Part shown: positions 19,457 to 31,200 of the stretch, one piece after another
Layout: every line of letters starts with the position of its first letter
Position numbering within the stretch: the first letter of the stretch is position 1
Assembly: GCF_000208865.1 (NCBI RefSeq)
Contig: NC_018391.1
Coordinates: forward strand, 930,001 to 994,000
Reading direction: 5' to 3'
Length of the DNA: 64,000 nt
From: Neospora caninum Liverpool
Lineage: Eukaryota > Apicomplexa > Conoidasida > Eucoccidiorida > Sarcocystidae
The notes under the pieces: generated by a model
What the model was told of the DNA's origin: nothing
Database searches by the model: none
The model's input: only the letters and a program-made list of their open reading frames with translations
Program-made: the position numbers and the translations under genes

Positions 19457-22400
19457 CTATCGCCTCTGAAGAAGGGCGTGGAGGTCTGCCGTGGAGAATC
19501 GTTTCCTCGCGCTCAGCTGTTCTGGGCGTTTTTCCACTCGCGCGCTCTCCTCTGTTTTCTGCGCCGACGTTTGGATCTTCTTCTCTCCGTCGCGCTGTGC
19601 TTCGCGGTCGGTCGCCCGCCGGGGGCCTTTGTCGTCTTCCGCCTTCCCCACGCACAGGGTCGGCGGATGTGACGAAGCCGCCACAGCAAAGGCGGGAAGA
19701 AGAGAACCACTGAAAGACGGTGCCGACGCAGCCGCAGGATCAGATGCGGCAGAAAACTGGGGAAAAGCGGCACTTGCTGGAGACAGGTGAAAAGACTCGG
19801 CGGCAGACGTCCTTGTTCGCGCGGGTGAGGCGCCACCGAACGCAAGGAGAGGCGAGGGGTGTGAAATCGCAGAAGGCCAACTGCGCTTCCGCCCTCGTTC
19901 CTTTTCTTCACTGTCTCCTGGCCGCGACGAGACGCATCTCACTCTCCCGTCCTTCTCTTCTCTTTGCATGCTCCTTCGTCCTCGCACTTCTGTACCTTTC
20001 CCCTCTTTGCTCGTTCTTCGCTCGACGCCTGCCGACCGCAGCGGCGTCTCTTCCCCACTCTTTCGTTTTCCTCTCTTCTCGCCCTCGTTGGGCCTCCCCG
20101 CAGGCCAGAGGCGCGAAGCGAAGGCCGACGGTCGCGGGTGCGGGCCCCAGGTGTCTCCGCCAGAGGAGACACTGGAGGCCGGAAGGTGTGGGGTTCCGCT
20201 GGCCTTCCGCGGAAAGCTGGACTCGGCGCCAGGATCCAGCGAGGAGGCAGGCGAAGCAGCTGCCGCGGCGAGAAGAGAAGAAAAGTCGGGAGGCGGCAGA
20301 AGGACGGTCCGACTCTTTGCTTGCGTGGCGTCTTTCGTCTTCGAAGCCCGACACGTCTCAGGAAGCTGCCGACGCCGCGCAGGGAAAAGGCCGGGTTCTC
20401 TCAAGAAGGAAGATGCGGCCAACTGCCTCGCGCACCAACCGCTTCTTCCCACTGGAGTCGAAGTCGCGGGGGACCGCAGCGCATGCGAACGCGACGCGAG
20501 AGAGGACGAACACGGCTGAGGCGCGTCTCGCGCTCCGGCGCTTCCAGGGGCAACGAGAGGACGGGAGGCCTCCAACAGACAGGCTTGAACGTGTTGCATG
20601 CGCGTGTGGAACGCCCTCTGGTCGTCCTGCGCCTGTCGCAAGGAAACGCGAGCGAGAAGCGACAGGGAGAGAGGGATTTAAGAGCAAGATCAGAGAGAAG
20701 AGGTCAAGAAGAGGGGGTAGCTCGTGAAAACCGGTGATGAGCCACTTGGGGAAATCAGCGTGAAACGAGACGGGGAGAAAGCGACGGAGCGAGAGAGAGA
20801 CAGCGCCACACGCAGAGACGAACCCACAGGACGGAACCACGCTGAAGAGAGAGGCGAGGCGAAAAAGATGAGACTGGCGAGAGCCTCTGGCGTCTACGCG
20901 CACTCCGCGTTGGCTTCGACATCACGGACGTCAACCTGTCGAGAAACAGCTGGATTTCGGTCTCCCCTTGCCGAATGCCTTTCCTCGTCTCTGGCGTCAC
21001 CAAACCGCTGTGTGGTTTCTGAGTTTCTATTAACGGTCACCTCATAAAAACTCATTTTCAGCGATCTGACCCTTCCCTTTCTCTCTGGGCTCCTCTCGAC
21101 CTGTTTGCTGGCCAAGCCATATATATCTATATCTATATATCTGTATGTATATAAATATATCTATATATATATATATATCTAATATATCTAAATACCTATA
21201 TATCTCTCTATCTCTCTATCTCTCTATCTCTCTCTCTATCTCTCTCTCCATCTATATATATATGTTATCATTGGCGGTCTCTTTCCACCATCTTCGCCTT
21301 CCTCTTCTGTCTCTTCTTCGCCTCTCCGTTACCCTCTCGAGGCGCGCTTGCGTCTCCGACAGCTCAGCTGTCAGGCGTTTTTCCGCCTCGCCCTTTTCGT
21401 CCATGGTCCGCCGCCAGGCTGTCTGTGCCGCGTCGTGCTCCGCACGCAACTTTCGCGTCGCTTCCTCGGCAGCGGCAACGCCTGCTTTCAACTGCGCAAT
21501 CTCGCTGTAAGCACCAATGCCGCAGACAGGAGTGGCGAGCGCCCTTCGCTGTCCTCTGTCTCTCCAAGACGAGGATGAAGCCGCGAAAAACAGCAAACAG
21601 GCACGGTCCCCTTCTCGCGCGTTTCGCGGCGACCGTCGCCCCGAGAACGACAGCGTCTCAGTCGCGCTTTGCCGGCGGAGCTTGTTTTCCAAAACGTATT
21701 TCCCTTCTCCACTTCATTCAGTCTCTCTCTCTCTGTCGGAGCCTCGTTCTCTCTCTCTCTCCCGAACGAGCCTTTCATCCTTTTGCATGTGCTGTGAGGC
21801 CGCCGTTTCATCCCTGCTCTCCTACCTTCTCGCTTGATCCATGGCCTTCTGCATGTCGCGAATGCGCTCTGCCTCGCGCGCGGCAGCCGCCACGGCGGCG
21901 CGTTCCAAGGCAGCCTCAGCAGCGCCGACCCTCCGTTCTGCAGTCGCCGCGCGGAGCTCAGCATCCCTCGCAGCCTCGATCGCCGCCGACTCAGCCTTGC
22001 CGAGTTTCGCCAGTTGTGCGTTGCGCGCAGTCAACTTTGCAGTGGCCGCGGCCAACAGCGTCTTTGTGCGCTCGTGGGCGATCTGGTGAGACGCGCACGT
22101 CGACCGCAGCGTCTCCTTCGCAACCTAGCGAAAGGCGAAAAGACTCCCCACATACTGGAGACAGCGGGATGGAGACAGCGCGATGGAGACAGTGCGATGG
22201 AGAGAGTGTGATGGAGACAGCGCGATGGACCACAGTATGAGAGAGAGAGGTGAAGGAACGGAGAAGGAGAGGAGGCGGACGAAACCGCCGGAGAGGGGAG
22301 AACTGGAAAGCGTGTGGAGAGTCGCAGCCAATCGATGCTCGACTGCGCGCCTGCGCTCACTCTGTGTTGTCCGGTTTGTCAGCCCCGGGTGTCTCCATGG

Positions 22401-23501
22401 TGTCACGTCTAGATTTAGGAGTCGTCTCTTTTTTTCATCTTCAACTTTCACTTCCTGGTTCAGCCGCCACGTGCACCCGAAACAGGTGCGTTTTGTTTCT
22501 GATGATCTCGCTGACACAAGACAGATACCACTGTTTCTCTGGAACCCTCTGGGTTTCTCTGTGTGTACCAAGCGAGACGCTTGAGTCTGCATGAGGCTGT
22601 GCCTGCTTTTCTACTTGTTTCCTTAGCTGCTGCCAGACCGCTGCCTGTCTGCCTGTCTCGCTGGATCTTTTGTGTCTCTCTTTTCCCCGCCCCTTTTCTT
22701 TGCCTTTTCACTCACCTCCGCTTGCTTCAGCCGCTCCAGCAACTGCAGCTGATGCGCCTCTAGGCGTTTCACCTTTTCTTCCGCCTGGGCCACGCGGCCT
22801 TGGTAATCGTCCTGTTTCGCCAGCAGCCTGTCGAGGCCTGCGCGGAGTTGCTGATCTTCTCTTTCCCTCCGCGCGAGCTCTTCGGCATCGGTTGCATGCG
22901 CGTCAGAGACCGCTCGGCCGCTGTTTTGGCGAGTGTCTCCCTCGCCGTCTCCGTCGCTGTCTTCTTTCTCCCTGTCTCTGGCTGCTTCGCGGGCGCCGTC
23001 GAGTTCTTCTGCGAGAAAGGGGAACAGGGTCCGCAATGCAGCGCCACTGCACTCGTGGTAAAAAAACGGGGACGAGAGGACGAAAGGGAAGGAAACGGCG
23101 AGGGCGACGAGGGACAGAGAGGACGAGCCTACCTTGCGACAGGTGAGCCTGAAAAGAAGATGGGACAAACATAACACTTCCGGAGACGCGCATGTCTTGG
23201 CTCGATCGCTCCCCCCACAGAAGCGTGGCGAAAGCTGCTCAGCGTTCTGCTTCTTAACCACACGCGGGGCAAAAGGGGGTTTGGATGCCCGAGAAAAAAG
23301 AGCCGCTTCAGGCCCTGTGTCGATGGCCTGCGAGTTCCAAAACAACGCGTGGAGACTTTCCGCCTCTCTTCTTCGTCAGTGTAGTCCGTCCGCCTGCTCA
23401 CCGACACCCGTATTTAGAGCTAAAGCTTTTTGCATCTATCTACACATACACGTGCATATGTATATATGAAGACATATGCGTGCATATGCACTTGCGTATG
23501 T

Positions 23502-23566
<65 letters not shown>

Positions 23567-25265
23567 ACATACATATATATATACTTTTGTCGATAAATAG
23601 ATATATGGGCATATCTCGTGATGTGTACAATCAGCTATACGGTCTGTTGTGTTTTTCCCTCTTTGTCGCTATTCATGTCAGAGTTTCTCTTTTTGTTTTC
23701 TTCCTGGGTTTCCCTCGTAGCTTGTGCGTCTCACGGCCCTGTGGAAGCAAGGGGGCTGGGCTATGTGGGGAAGGCGGCAGGCCGTCTTCTCCGCCCTTCT
23801 TGCTCTTCCTCTGGATGTGTTTCCCTCAGGTCTTCCCCTCCTTCTCGCTGAAGGGTCAGCCGGTTTCGTTCTTACAGATTCGCATTGCCGAGACAGAAGT
23901 TGAAGCGCCGCTCCCAATCGCGCCTTCTCAGCGAGGGCCTCAGCCAGCGCCTCTTCACATCTGCTCCGGCCACACGTGCGCGAACGCAAGCGCCCCCACT
24001 TCCAGTCAGGCAAAAACAAACCCCGGAAACCTCCGAAACCCCGCCGAATTGGATGTCTCAAAACGTTCTCTGACTAACTGTAGGTCACCAGGAACACCGC
24101 TCCACGTGATCCCTCGCTTCTTCTAGGTTTGCATCCTCTTGCTTTTCACAACTGCACTCGACAACTCCCCGCTTCGACGAGCTGTACTGTGGTGTCTCGC
24201 ATCTCCCACGTCACTGTCTGTCCGTCCAGCGCCTTTCCTTTTCCGCCTCCGTGCTGATGAGGCCAATAAGTTGTGTCGTGTCTCTCTCGGGTGTGAGAAA
24301 GGGACTCTGCTTCTTTTGCGCATGTAAACTTCATCTCACTTTCGTAGCTCGTCGGTTTTGTTCCGGAGTTTCTGCGCGAGGTCCTCGCAGGTCTGCTGCA
24401 GGATCGGGGTCGGCTGCGCCTGACGAGGAAGGGAAGGACGAAACGTGGGAGGCGAAAACGCGCATTTCTGCGACCGCGCATGCAAGATTCGCCGAGAAGA
24501 CCCCACAAGCAGAGGAAACCCAAGATTGCGAGAAACCCACCGTAGGCACGGCAGCGCTGGTACCGGAGGCTGCGCAAGCGTGGTTCGGTGGAAGGGACGC
24601 GAGAGAGAAGAGAGAAACATTCGCGGCAGCAGGCGTCTCCGTGTCCCCCTTTCGTCTCACCTTCCGCAGTCCGGAGAAGTCGCCTTGAGTGCCTGAGAAG
24701 CTGCGTGGATGGGCAGAACCAAATTACAGAGTGAAGCGTCTGGGGAACGCAAGGCAGCACCAAACCCTCTTGCGACAAGGAACGAGAAAAAGGGAAAGCC
24801 GAAAGCGCTGGAAACAAGCATGAGACGCCAGGCGGCGTATGTGACGTCTCCTGAGTTCTCTGTAGGATCCACGGCACGTCTCCGAGGTTTGCTTTAGAGA
24901 GAGACGGAGAGCAGCGACTCTCGTGTTTCATCCCCCGCTTAGGAAAGCCTGTCCTTATGTCTCTGGTTTCCTCTGGCTTCTGTTCTTCGCTTGTGTGCTC
25001 TCGCTCTTCATCTAATTTTTCGTGGCACGCGTCGATACTTCACATGTTTTCTTCGCTTCACTGTCGTCGCCCGCGCGAGCGGCGTTTCGCTTGTTCTTTC
25101 TTCGTCGACGGCACCAGATGTCGCAACCCTTTTCCGCCTATTTTCTCCCCACCTGACCCGTCCCGTGCTCGCTTCACACATCGGCCTACCCATGAGCGTC
25201 AACGAGGCGTCCCCTGTCGTCCGTTGGTGTCGGCGACCGGCAACCCGTCATTGCTTCCTCCTGAG
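19457..25265 (-). CDS. Coiled-coil protein exons (probably 3' part of the large gene at 25199-34909)
   Basis: A chain of minus-strand exons joins in phase: 24692-24661, 24419-24340, 23960-23876, 23148-23133 (16 nt), 23008-22716, 22082-21826, 21504-21333 and 20632-19457. Every junction has GT/AG ends. The joined protein is one long Ala/Glu/Arg/Gln coiled coil, for example [56 protein letters not shown] and [14 protein letters not shown] followed by [20 protein letters not shown]. The last exon turns into a Ser/Pro/Lys-rich tail ending LHALLQRR. A further exon is likely at 25265-25191 (acceptor ATTTTCTCAG, donor GTAGGC). Its end phase does not fit 24692 directly, so at least one exon between them is unidentified. 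No enzymatic domain is seen. Such proteins are usually structural, for example centrosomal or cytoskeletal, but that is only a guess. Confidence 0.7.
21121..21265. repeat. TA/TC microsatellite in intron
   Basis: TATATC and TATATA runs pass into TCTCTATC repeats. It lies in the last predicted intron of the coiled-coil gene (21332-20633). Confidence 0.9.
23500..23583. repeat. Long TA microsatellite in intron
   Basis: About forty TA dinucleotides, slightly interrupted, lie in the predicted intron between 23875 and 23149. Confidence 0.95.
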
Positions 25266-28200
25266 AAAATGCGGCGCCGAGAAACGTCTTGCAAACAGAG
25301 ATCCACACAAACGGCAGAAGGGGCGGGAACGCCTCGTGCACTCGTCCTAGCGGCGAGTGTGTGAAAACGGTTGAGCGTGGAGAACGCAGGCCAGGCCGTG
25401 CCGCAGAAGGCGCTACGGACTCGCCGCGCGCCGGCAGGGACGGAAACAGCGGAACTGGCAAGACACAGAGGACGTAAACGTTTGCAGCGAAAGAAAGGCA
25501 AGGGTCCAGTGCAGCATGCGCGCGCCTGTCTGGGGAAGAGCGAGACGCAAACGCCGCAGGTTTTGCTTTCCGGCAAGGCGTCTGCGGACACTGCCCGAAG
25601 AAACGGGGCGTGGCCCATGGAAGAAGGAATGCCAAACGAAGAACGCGAAACAAGCGGAGAATGAGACAGAGGCAAAAAAGACGAAGAAGAGAAACACCAC
25701 ACGACACAACGAGCGGCTGCGAAAAAGCGGCAAGATACAGCCCAGCATTTTGAAAATGACGCTGGAGCTCCGACGAGCTTTTTCCCACGTGGCGCGGGCG
25801 TTAGTTCCTCATTCGCGATCTCCAGCTTGTTTCGCGGGTCAATCCCTGACTTCCGTACCTCCGTAAGAACAAAGGGTGTCGTCTCCGGGGAAGATTCTTC
25901 ACACAGTGGATTCCCAAAGGAGAACAGGCGGCTGATCTTCTCTCTCGCCTCTCTCTTCTCCTTCATCTCCCTCTCCCAGATTGTCTCATGTTCGCCTCCG
26001 TCTCCCAGGAGTTCACGGCCTTTGTCGCCGCGCGTCTCTTTCTCTCTGCTTTCGCCCTCTTCTTCCATGCCTCGCCACGCCTCTGCTTCGGATGGGCGTC
26101 CGGCCTTCGCGAGGAAGGCGGGATTGATGCACGAGAAAATCAACGCCCGTCGCTCTCTTTCCAGCTGTATGTTTCTTTCTTCTTTTGTCTCTCCTCGCCC
26201 TTCCTCGTCTCCTCCCGTGCCTTCCTCGGCTGCTCCGCCGTCGCCCTCGCCCACATACAACACACCATCCTTCTCCTCTTCCCCGTCTTCTCTGTTTTTC
26301 CTCTCTTCGCCCTTTGCAGGATCTCTGCCTCTCCGCGTCGCTTGCCCAAAACGTGGCAAGGATGCTGAGAAAGCAGGAGACGCAGAAGTGGCCGACAAAT
26401 GGGGGGAAGGAGATTGCGACAACGCAGGCGACAGTCCGGGCACCGTACCCGACGCAGTCGTGGGCTCGTCAGTGTCTCCACTCGAAACAAAGATGCAGTC
26501 CCCCCTCTTCGTGTCTTCTCCATCGCCTTCGTCTTCTTCGTCTCCACTTCCGCGTGCACGGCTTTGTTCTTGGCGCTTTCGGCTCCACGCGAGTCCTCTT
26601 CCCCCGCCTTCTGTCTGTCGCAAGAGCCCGCGGCACCTTTCCCACTGACGCTCAACGGCTTCTTGTTGCCGAGAAAGAACTTTCTTTTTTCTTGCAAACC
26701 TTTTCATTTCCGCTGCGTGGGAGACTTTCATCGTTTCCAACGTTTGCCTTTCCCTTTCGAGGCTCGCTTGAGACAGGAGAAAAGCCCGCGTCTGATTCTT
26801 CAGGCCCTCGAGCATCTCGCTTATCTTCTTCTCTCGGCGGGAAAGCTGAAGGTCGAGCTCCTTCTTCTCCCGATCGAACTTTTGTTTTTCTTCCTCGAGC
26901 TGGGCCTTCTGACGAGACAGCCTCTCGTCTTCCCTAGAGGATCGCTCTTCTCTCTCCATTTGCATCTTCTCCTCTGCCGTCCTCTCCCTCGCCTCGTACT
27001 CCCCTCGTTCCATTCTTTCCACTTCTCTTTCTCTTTCTTTTTCCGCTTCGCGTGGCCTCTCTTCGGCCTGCGAACTCTCGCTCTTGTCTCTCACCAGCTC
27101 CTTGCGCTCGTGTCGAAGCCGCGCGGTTTCGTGCTCGACTGCTTCCTGCTCTTTCCTCAGGCGCCGACTCCACAGCTCCAAGTCTTCGCGAGCGGCACTT
27201 ACTGACAGTTCTTTTCTTCCAAGTTCTCCTTCTTCTCTCAGCAATTCTTCTCGCTCCCTCTGGAGGTCGGCCTTCTGGCTCCTCAGGTCTTCTCTCTCCC
27301 GCTGGATTGCCTCTCTTTCTGTGGCAATTTGCATCTTCTCTCTTGCGACGACGGACCTTTCGAGCAGCAACGCGTCGTTCTCTCGCCGCACGCCTTCCTT
27401 CATGGCCATGACGTGTCTGTACACCCTCTCTCCGCGTTGTTTCTCATCTTCGAGAGCGCCGAAGAGCTTCTGCATTGCCCGTGTCTGCAGCTTCAGCTTG
27501 CTTTCTTTCTGAAACAGTTTCCTCACTTTCGTCCGTATGGCGTCAACTTTCTTCCGCAAAACCCCCGCTTGCTCCTTCAGAAGCTGCGTCGCCTTCGCTT
27601 GGTACTCCTGGACACGTCTCTGCCGTTTCCTCTCGGCTTGCAGTCTCGCTGCTTCCTTCCTCAGTTTGCCTCTCTCTAGCGCCATCGCCCTCTCGTGCTC
27701 CCCCCAGCGTTTTTCTATTTCGTCAACGCCTGTGCGTTTCCTGCCTTCTGCCGCTCCTGTCCCTCCTTCGCTCCATTCCGCCTCCTCTCTTTCTTCCTCG
27801 CTCTTCCCCAAAAATCTCCGCCGACGGTTCTCTCCTTCCAGCGGCTCTCCAAGATCCTCGAGGGCTCGACCCCTCTCTGCTCGTCCTTTTGGCCCTTCTT
27901 GCTCTCTCTCGTTCCCTCTCTCTTTCCCTCTCTCTCTGTCGCTCTCTTTCTCTCTCTCTTTCCCTCTCTCTTTGTCACTCTCTTTCTCTCGCGTCGCGCT
28001 CTCGATCTGTCTCGCCATCTCTATCAGCCCGCATCCAAGCGCATGCAGTTCTTTCTGCTTCTGTTCGAGTCTCCGTCGCGCGTCGAGGAGGCTCAGGGCG
28101 GGGTCAGGAGGCCCTCGCCCCGGCGACGCGGCACACCGACAGGAGGTCCAAGCGTCAGGCAGGAGAGAAGACAAAGCGGAAGCGAAAGCACTCGGCGTCT

Positions 28201-31200
28201 CTCCGTCGTGCTTGTCTTTCTCCTGGAATCCTTCCCCCGTTGCGGGTTTCTCGTTGTTTCCCTGACTCGCCCCGGTCGCCGTAGGAGCACAGCCAAAGAG
28301 GTTCTCCACTTCCATGAGGAAACACGAGGCGGCAGAGGATGCAGCCGCCGACAAACTGGAAGTCGACGCAGGAGCGCAAGAGGAAGAAAGAGAAGACGTA
28401 AACGAGGGAGATGCAGAAACAGAAGCTGGAGCCGCGACAGCTGTAAAAGACGGAGGAGAGGAAAAGGCGGAGGCAGACTCAGAGGGACAAGGAGAGGGCG
28501 AAGTGGAAAGAGGGTAAAGAAGGCAAGCATCTGATGAGGCAGTCGAAACCGATGAGAAGCGATCTGTCGACGTGGTCCAGGAGGACGCGCCATGGCCCGT
28601 CGTGAACGGTTCAGCCGAGGAGTGTGTCTCTTTTTGGGACGCGTCCGGTTGGTTCTCTCCCAAGCCGCATTTTTGTTCTTCGCCCAGTAGAGAGGGAACC
28701 GGAATCCCCGCAGGTTCTGAGAAAACGTCGAGCGGAGACGACGCGCGCTCGATAGGGGCAACGCTCGACGTTGGGCGAGGAGACGAGGCTGGAGATGGAG
28801 CGACGGCAGCACTCGTCAGTGGCAACGGAGCTGGAGAGAAACTGAGGAAGGCTTCTTCAGCTGTCGTCGTTTCACACGAGACACACGGTTTCGCATACTT
28901 CTGCGCAGATTTGCACTCTGTGATGGAGGCGCGAAAGGGCTCAGGAGCCGCAAGCGGAAGACCGACAGCGGTAGCGAGAGTTGCGAGAGGCGCGAGCGCA
29001 CAAGTCGCTGCGCGTTGCTGTGCGTCCTGCGCAGACACCCCGGTGCCGGGGACGGAGACCGAAGACGAGGAAGACACAGAGGCGACATTGGCAAAAGACG
29101 CCTTGGCGATCAACGCGTTGACGAGAGAAAGCGTGCGGCAGCATGAGGGAAGCGAACAGGCCGCACAGACCGGCCCTGGAGGTCCTGGCAGTGAAACGGA
29201 AGAAGGGAACGAGCACGAGCAAGAGAGACCCGAAGACGCCCAGGACGAAGCTGAAGAAGATAACACATCGCCACGGGTAAGCGGGGAGGAAGTGCAAGGA
29301 GGGGACACAAGCGAAGGCGAGCAGCTAGAGAAGGAGTCTGGGCATTCTGCTTTTCCCGGCGGCAAGGTCCTGTCCCGGTTTCCAACTTCACCCCGCACGT
29401 CGTCTTCAGTCTCCCGCGCAGGGCGATGCCTGCGCGTAAAACGTCGGCTGTCTCCACTCTGGGCCGCTTCCGCGCCGTTCGGTTGTGCCCCGTGGCGACC
29501 GCCTCCGTTATCTCCGTTTGGGCTCCGAAACTCTCGAGCTGTGGCCTGTCCCCGTTTCTGCTGATGGCGTGACGGTGTTCGACTGAGGCTTTCGAGCCGA
29601 GACGCGCTTTCGGGCCGAGACGCACTTTCCGGTCTCGCCTCCGTTTCTGTTTCTGACGCTTCTCGGCCGACTTCGTCTCCCCGTGCCTCTTCTGCTTCTC
29701 CACCCTCAGCTGCTTTGCTTGGGCCTGCAGAGAGAGACGGGTGCTGGTTGTGCTTCGTCTCGGGGGGGGTTTTTCTAGCTTCGGAGCTGCGCGACCGAAG
29801 CGCTCTGCGCCTCCGTTTCTCGTTCCCATGATCTGTCTCGCCTGCATTGTACAGGGGCAAGTGGCATGGGGAAGGAGCGGCTTCGCGACCCGCCTTCCTG
29901 CTCGGATGCATTCGCGAGGTTGTCCCAGCTTTCTCGCGTTCTCCCGAAACCCTTAGTGTGGTCTCGCTGGTGCCCTGAGAGGCGCAGCTCCTCGGCGGCG
30001 ATGCCCGATGCTTGCACGTGCGTTTTGCGTCCTCGCTTCGGGTGTATAGACACTCTGCGTCGTCCGAGGTGGCCGTCAGTCCCTGCTCGTCGGAGGCTTC
30101 CTCCTGACTGCAGATTTCGATATCGGAAAAAAACTCAAGGAACGACGAAGAGGGCGAGGATAGGGGGCTCGCCAGAGAAGACGAGCTCCAGCTCGTATGC
30201 TCTCCTTGAAAAGGCTCGTTGGCGTTCTCTCGCTTTCCGCAGGCCTCCAACTTAAGCGTGCCGGGAGTTTCGCAGGTTCCACCTCTTCCACTGCCTTCGT
30301 TTTTCTCCCGCTGCCTCCTCGTCTGTCGACTCTCTGTCGCTGCCGCAGAAGCAGAGGAAACAAAGGACACGGTTTTCCCTGTCGACGCAACGGGTCCAGG
30401 ACAGGAAGACGAATTCGAAAGAGGAGAGGAAGACGGACGCCAGACGGGTGAGGAAGGAGAAGAAGTCGGATCGACTGGCCGATCTAACGCGCAAGCGAAG
30501 CGCGGGTCTTTGGGAAGATGTCGCAGCTCTCGGGCAAAAAATGCGGAGATTTCCTCCGGCGACAACAGCGGAGCAACGGCACCAGTCTCCAACGAAGGCG
30601 AAGGCAAGGCCGATGGCGAGGAAGAGTTCGTCTCTTTGTGCGTTTGCTGATCAGACGCCCGCGTGTCAACCGCCTCGCCAGCTTCGCCTCGCCACGGGGT
30701 GACTCCCTTCGAGGCCGGGAGGCCAGGCGATGACAGAGGAGAATGCCACGCAGCGAATTCTCCCGGTTCAGTGTGGTCTGCCTCTTCTTGGCGCGCAGAG
30801 GGGGAAGAGAGAAAAGACGGCGAGAAGAACGCCAGCGATGACGGCTCCTCGCAGACAGGGGTCGGGCCCGACCCGGGCGAGGCGGCGGGAAGGTCGAGAC
30901 GCAAAGAAAAAGAAGAAAGCGACGGACGAAAGGTGGAAGCAGACGCAGGCGCAGAGGAAGAAGAAAGGAAATGAGAGGGGGGCGGGGCCGCAGAGTGGGT
31001 TGCCGACGCCAAAGAAGACAGCTGAGGGCGAGACGGCATATCGGTGTCTGGGGGAAACGAAGAGGCGTTGAGGGGAACAGTGGTGGCAGAAGGCAAGGCG
31101 GTTGCAAACATCTGGCTAGTTAAACCGTCCATCGTGGAAGCACACCAGAACGGAGACGGTTCAGGAATGCAGGATGACGCCATGGAATCCCCAAGGGCGT

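Noticed and set aside
19720..20727. 335-codon plus-strand frame
   Set aside because: Antisense to the last exon of the coiled-coil gene; Arg/Ser-rich shadow.
23476..23630. IYIY-type open frames on both strands
   Set aside because: Translation of the TA microsatellite in an intron of the coiled-coil gene.
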